The notes beneath the pieces are model-generated. The model was given only the letters and a program-made list of their open reading frames with translations, was not told where the DNA came from and did no database searches. Shown piece after piece: positions 6,077 to 9,537 of a DNA stretch of 9,537 nucleotides. Source of the DNA: Flavobacteriia bacterium (GTDB taxonomy: Bacteria > Bacteroidota > Bacteroidia > Flavobacteriales > Flavobacteriaceae); assembly GCA_018500075.1 (NCBI GenBank), contig JAHBAN010000192.1:1-9537 (forward strand), read 5' to 3'. A program made the position numbers and the translations under genes. Numbering within the stretch: position 1 is the first letter of the stretch; every line of letters starts with the position of its first letter.

Positions 6077-8444
6077 AAGCGTTTTGCATAGCCGTCCACA
6101 CCCGATGAGGTGTGACAGGCATATCAATGTGGGTTACGTTTTTGCCGCCCGATTGCAGGGCATCAATCACCGCGTTGATGACTGTGGGCGGAGAGCCGAT
6201 TGCTCCGGCCTCGCCACAGCCTTTCACACCCAAAGGATTGTGTGTGCAGGGCGTGCCCTGACTGTGATCAACCTTAAAGAACGGCAGATCATCGGCGCGG
6301 GGCATTGTGTAATCCATATAGGAGGCACTCAGCAACTGGCCGTCTTCGTCATAGGTTGTGTTTTCCAGAAGCGCCTGGCCAATCCCCTGACCAAGCCCGC
6401 CATGCACCTGGCCTGTCACAATCATCGGATTGATCACATTGCCAAAGTCATCGACCGCCGCAAAGCGGTCCACACGGACCTTGCCTGTTTCGGGGTCAAC
6501 CTCGACCTCACAGCAATAGGCCCCGGAAGGATAGGTGAAATTGGCCGGGTCATAGAAGGCCGTTTCTTCCAGACCCGGTTCAATCTGATCGAGAGGGAAG
6601 TCATGCGGAATATAGGCCTTCAGAGCCACTTCGCCGAACGGCACTGTCTTGTTGGTTCCGATGGCCGAGAAGATACCGTCTTCAAAGCTGATGTCCTGAT
6701 CGGTGACCTCCAGCATATGCGCCGCGATCTTTTTGGCCTTGGTGATGACCTTTTCTGTGGCGCGCACAACCGCCGAGCCACAGACCGCCAGAGAGCGCGA
6801 GCCATAGGTGCCCATGCCGAACGGAATTTTGGAGGTATCGCCATGCACGATATCAATGCTCGTCGCATCAATGCCCAGCATATCCGCAACCACTTGCGGG
6901 AAGGCGGTTTCATGGCCTTGCCCGTGGCTGTGCGCCCCGACCATAACCGAGATATTGCCGGTCGCGTTGACCCGCACCGTCGCGGCGTCATAAAGCCCCA
7001 CACGAGACCCGAGAACCCCGACAAGATTTGACGGCGCAATGCCACAGGCTTCGATATAGGCGTTGACACCAAAGCCGCGCAAAAGCCCTTTGGCTTCTGA
7101 CTCTTTGCGGCGGGCGGCAAACCCGGCGATGTCTGCGACGCTTTCCATCTTGTCCATCAAAGCGTCATAATTGCCGCTGTCATACTCAAGCCCGGCTGCC
7201 GAGGCAAAAGGGTATTGATCTGATTTAATGAAGTTTTTCCGCCGCAAGGCGATCGGGTCCATGCCCATTTCGCGGGCCGCCATATCGATCACCCGCTCCA
7301 GAGAATAGGTCGCCTCGGGGCGTCCGGCGCCGCGGTATGCGTCGACAGGCGCCGTATTGGTAAAGACGGCTTTGACGTTTACATAGACGTTTGGCACCGT
7401 GTAGTTGCCGGCCATCAGCGTGCCGTGCAAAAACGTCGGTGTCGCCGTGGAGAAGTTCGACAGATAGGCGCCCACATTGGCCAGCGTCTCTGTGCGGAAG
7501 GCAAGGAAATTGCCCTCTTTATCGAGCGCCAGTTCAATCGTGGTCACATGGTCCCGCCCGTGCGCGTCGGTCAGAAAGGCTTCTGTGCGGTCGGCGGTCC
7601 ATGTCACGGGGCGATTGAGTTTTTTGGCCGCGGCCAAAACGAGAGCTTCCTCGCCGTAGTGATAGATTTTTGAGCCAAAGCCCCCGCCAACATCCGGCGC
7701 AATCACCGTCAGTTTGTTTTCGGGGATCCCAAGGACAAACGCCGAAATAAGCAGGCGCGTCAGATGCGGGTTCTGGCTTGTGGTGTGGAGGATATATTCG
7801 TCATTGCCACGGTGATATTCGGCCCGCGAACTGCGCGGCTCCATGGCGTTTGGCACCAGACGGTTGTTCACCAGCTCCAGTTTCGTGACATGATGCGCGC
7901 CCTTGATGGCTGCATCGGTTGCGGCGCGGTTGTCTTCGATCCAGCCCCAGTCAAAGCACTGGTTGGTGCCGATTTCATCATGCACAAAGGTATCGCCGGC
8001 CAGAGCCTCTTTCATGTTCACAACAGCCGGCAGCTCCTCGATATCCGCCTCGATGGCTTCAATCGCATCCATGGCCTGCGCTTTGGTTTCGGCAATAACA
8101 GCCGCATAAGCATCGCCCACATGACGCACTTTGCCATGCGCCAGCACGGGGCGCTTTGGCTCGTGCATCGGCGTTCCGTCGCGGGAGTTGATCAGCCAGC
8201 CGGCAGGGTTTCCGCCAACCTCGGTAAAGTCCTCGCCGGTAAAAATAGCAAGCACGCCGGGCATGGCCGCCGCTTGGCTGGTATCAATGCTCTTGATCAC
8301 GCCATTGGCCACATTGGAGCGGGCAAACACGGCCACCGCCTCACCCGAGGCCTGAATATCGTCTGTATACTGTCCTGCGCCTGTCAAGAACCGGACATCT
8401 TCACGACGCAGGGTTGCTGCGCCAATTCCATCATCTTTGGGCAT
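6075..8444 (-). CDS. coxL: Form II CO dehydrogenase-like molybdenum hydroxylase large subunit (CoxL-like)
   Basis: This 789-residue catalytic subunit of the xanthine oxidase/CO dehydrogenase family binds the Mo-molybdopterin cofactor in the cytoplasm or at the inner membrane face. The active-site loop reads AYRGAGR (369-375), the form II signature. Form I CO dehydrogenases have AYxCSFR, whose Cys binds the Cu of the Mo-Cu centre, and that Cys is absent here. Other cofactor-site motifs are GGGFGSK (253-259), GQGHET (508-513) and KGCGEAG with the presumed catalytic base E745. The length is normal for the family and no interruption is seen. The start is supported by GAGGGGA 6 nt upstream. It lies 23 nt after coxS. 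CO oxidation should not be assumed: the physiological substrate of form II enzymes is unresolved, and another small aldehyde, heterocycle or carbonyl is possible. Confidence 0.94.
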   Translation of the reverse strand: MPKDDGIGAATLRREDVRFLTGAGQYTDDIQASGEAVAVFARSNVANGVIKSIDTSQAAAMPGVLAIFTGEDFTEVGGNPAGWLINSRDGTPMHEPKRPVLAHGKVRHVGDAYAAVIAETKAQAMDAIEAIEADIEELPAVVNMKEALAGDTFVHDEIGTNQCFDWGWIEDNRAATDAAIKGAHHVTKLELVNNRLVPNAMEPRSSRAEYHRGNDEYILHTTSQNPHLTRLLISAFVLGIPENKLTVIAPDVGGGFGSKIYHYGEEALVLAAAKKLNRPVTWTADRTEAFLTDAHGRDHVTTIELALDKEGNFLAFRTETLANVGAYLSNFSTATPTFLHGTLMAGNYTVPNVYVNVKAVFTNTAPVDAYRGAGRPEATYSLERVIDMAAREMGMDPIALRRKNFIKSDQYPFASAAGLEYDSGNYDALMDKMESVADIAGFAARRKESEAKGLLRGFGVNAYIEACGIAPSNLVGVLGSRVGLYDAATVRVNATGNISVMVGAHSHGQGHETAFPQVVADMLGIDATSIDIVHGDTSKIPFGMGTYGSRSLAVCGSAVVRATEKVITKAKKIAAHMLEVTDQDISFEDGIFSAIGTNKTVPFGEVALKAYIPHDFPLDQIEPGLEETAFYDPANFTYPSGAYCCEVEVDPETGKVRVDRFAAVDDFGNVINPMIVTGQVHGGLGQGIGQALLENTTYDEDGQLLSASYMDYTMPRADDLPFFKVDHSQGTPCTHNPLGVKGCGEAGAIGSPPTVINAVIDALQSGGKNVTHIDMPVTPHRVWTAMQNA

Positions 8445-8467
8445 AATATATCCCCTCTCTCAATATG

Positions 8468-8953
8468 TTATTCGGCTGCAATGCTGGAGACGTCTTGTCC
8501 GGACGCCGCAAGAACCGCTTTGACAATGTTGTGATAGCCCGTGCAGCGGCAGATATTGCCTTCCAGATAGGCGCGCACCTCGGCTTCGCTGGGCTTGGGG
8601 TTTTCTTTCAACAAGGCCGCCGTCGTCATAACCATCCCCGGCGTGCAAAATCCGCATTGCAGCCCGTGGTGGTCTTGAAAGGCCTGCTGGATCACATTGA
8701 GAGAGCCGTCTTCATTGGCCTGCCCCTCGATCGTGGCAACATCTGCGCCCTCCGCTTCGGCTGCAAACATGGTGCATGATTTCACAGCCACGCCGTCCAC
8801 ATGGACCAAACAGGCCCCACATTGCGAGGTGTCGCAGCCGATATGTGTTCCGGTCAGTCGCAGGTCTTCGCGCAAAAACGCCGACAGCAGAGTATTGCCC
8901 CCGACATCGCGCGAAACAGACACTCCGTTCACGGTCATGGTCACTTTCGTCAT
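8468..8953 (-). CDS. coxS: Molybdenum hydroxylase [2Fe-2S] small subunit (CoxS-like)
   Basis: This 161-residue iron-sulfur subunit relays electrons from the Mo site of CoxL to the FAD of CoxM. The N-terminal plant-ferredoxin-type cluster ligands are C40, C45, C48 and C60 (GCDTSQCGAC...SC). The C-terminal four-helix domain supplies C100, C103, C135 and C137 (CGFCTPGM and CRCTGY). All eight cysteines are present, so both clusters should assemble. Length and organisation are normal for the family. A near-perfect Shine-Dalgarno, GGGAGGA (8965-8959), sits 5 nt before the ATG, the strongest ribosome site in the window. It lies 34 nt downstream of coxG and 23 nt upstream of coxL in one transcription unit. 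Confidence 0.96.
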   Translation of the reverse strand: MTKVTMTVNGVSVSRDVGGNTLLSAFLREDLRLTGTHIGCDTSQCGACLVHVDGVAVKSCTMFAAEAEGADVATIEGQANEDGSLNVIQQAFQDHHGLQCGFCTPGMVMTTAALLKENPKPSEAEVRAYLEGNICRCTGYHNIVKAVLAASGQDVSSIAAE

Positions 8954-8987
8954 TATAGTCCTCCCTTTACGTCTGTTCTAAACTGTC

Positions 8988-9515
8988 TCAGCCCCTCAGC
9001 CGTTTGAACCAGCCTTTTTTCTGGGGGCTTTCGTCCTGATCATCGCCCTCGGCGCCGCCGTCCTGCCCCTCCTCGGGCGCGCCCACGGCGTTTGAAAAAC
9101 TCTCAAAAAACTGGTCCGCCATCTTTTTGGCAAACCCGTCAATAATCCGGCTGCCGAGCTGGGCCAGCTTGCCGCCGACCTTGGCCTCGACATCATATTC
9201 CAGAATGGTGGTCTCATCGGCCTGCTCAAGGCGCACATCGGCGCTGCCTTTGGCAAAGCCCGCCGCGCCGCCCTTGCCTTCGCCACTCAGCGTCAGACTG
9301 CGCGGGGCGACCATATCGCTGAGCACAACACGGCCCTTGAACGTCGCTTTCACAGGGCCGACCTTCTGCACAACCGTGGCTTCAAAGCCCTCTTCGGCCG
9401 ATCCGCTGATCTCGGTGCACCCCGGCACAGAGGCCTTCAAGACATCCGGATCAAGCAAAGCCGCCCAAACTGTCTCTCCATCCGCCCGAATAACCTGACG
9501 GCCCGTTAACTTCAT
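8988..9515 (-). CDS. coxG: CoxG-like SRPBCC-fold protein of the cox cluster
   Basis: This 175-residue protein of the CoxG (CO dehydrogenase subunit G) family, SRPBCC fold, is not part of the catalytic core. Characterised CoxG helps recruit CO dehydrogenase to the cytoplasmic membrane. Family features are VLKASVPGC (25-33), GEGKGGAAGFAKGSADVRL (78-96) and the helix GGKLAQLGSRIIDGFAKKMA (114-133). An acidic Gly/Asp linker (150-163) leads to a basic aromatic tail, KKGWFKRLRG, which could touch the membrane; no transmembrane helix is seen. The start is ATG 9515. An open frame continuing to 9533 adds MYKRQG, but 15 of those 18 bases are adapter and the residues are artificial. Its own ribosome site and promoter lie beyond the library cut. 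It opens the visible cox cluster, 34 nt before coxS. Confidence 0.9.
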   Translation of the reverse strand: MKLTGRQVIRADGETVWAALLDPDVLKASVPGCTEISGSAEEGFEATVVQKVGPVKATFKGRVVLSDMVAPRSLTLSGEGKGGAAGFAKGSADVRLEQADETTILEYDVEAKVGGKLAQLGSRIIDGFAKKMADQFFESFSNAVGAPEEGQDGGAEGDDQDESPQKKGWFKRLRG

Positions 9516-9518
9516 GCC

Positions 9519-9537
9519 CTGTCTCTTATACACATCT
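9519..9537 (-). other. Tn5 mosaic-end (Nextera) adapter remnant, right end
   Basis: The last 19 bases, CTGTCTCTTATACACATCT, are the reverse complement of positions 1-19 and an exact engineered Tn5 mosaic end. Genomic sequence stops at 9518, three bases before the coxG start codon. Read on the minus strand, it produces the artificial N-terminal residues MYKRQ fused in frame to CoxG. Confidence 0.97.

Noticed and set aside
6062..6127. 22-residue N-terminal extension of CoxM
   Set aside because: It overlaps coxL and does not resemble the family, while ATG 6061 has a good ribosome site and the standard MYAFD start.
5862..8534. Plus-strand frames at 5862-7031 and 7764-8534 opposite coxL/coxM
   Set aside because: They are antisense to the strongly conserved CoxL and have low-complexity basic composition and no family resemblance.
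9516..9533. N-terminal MYKRQG extension of CoxG
   Set aside because: Fifteen of the 18 bases belong to the Tn5 adapter; the family-typical start is ATG 9515.
1..9537. Terminal inverted repeats marking a natural composite transposon
   Set aside because: The 19-mers match the synthetic mosaic end exactly, and no transposase or target duplication is present.
1..9537. CRISPR arrays, tRNA/rRNA genes, phage or toxin-antitoxin modules
   Set aside because: No repeated spacer structure, RNA gene signature or relevant protein family was seen; the window is filled by the eight genes described.

Overview
The window reads as one alphaproteobacterial fragment of roughly 60% GC, most likely from the Rhodobacterales/Roseobacter group. 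The basis is the combination of a SitABCD metal transporter with a possible Mur-type operator, a form II coxSLM-coxG molybdenum hydroxylase cluster and GC-rich codon use. No rRNA or marker gene is present, so no genus is named. Both extreme ends are exact 19-bp copies of the engineered Tn5 mosaic end used in Nextera tagmentation, in inverted orientation. The natural sequence is therefore only positions 20-9518, and both outer genes are bounded by a library cut.

Left third (20-3317, minus strand): sitA-sitB-sitC-sitD, an ABC importer for Mn2+ (possibly also Fe2+). It comprises a periplasmic binding protein, an ATPase and two membrane subunits. All three junctions overlap (TAATG, ATGA, ATGA), so this is a tightly coupled operon; sitD is cut off by the window end. 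A 125-bp divergent gap separates sitA from a plus-strand short-chain dehydrogenase/reductase gene (3443-4111). The gap holds an imperfect palindrome (TTGCAAAT...CGCAA) that resembles a Mur operator.

Middle (4265-5188, plus strand): a XdhC/CoxI-family molybdenum-cofactor maturation factor with its own ribosome binding site. It converges on the cox operon, and a strong terminator for the minus strand lies between them.

Right half (5282-9515, minus strand): coxG-coxS-coxL-coxM, a molybdenum hydroxylase of the CO dehydrogenase family. CoxL carries AYRGAGR, the form II signature, not the AYxCSFR of proven CO dehydrogenases, so the substrate is open. CoxS supplies two [2Fe-2S] clusters, CoxM the FAD site, CoxL the Mo-cofactor site. 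CoxG is a SRPBCC-fold helper, and XdhC probably services the cofactor. Apart from the divergent and convergent gaps, the longest only 153 bp, the window is fully coding.

I found no convincing undescribed system. The points most worth a second look are the adapter ends, the form II identity of CoxL, and the possible metal operator shared by sitA and the SDR gene.
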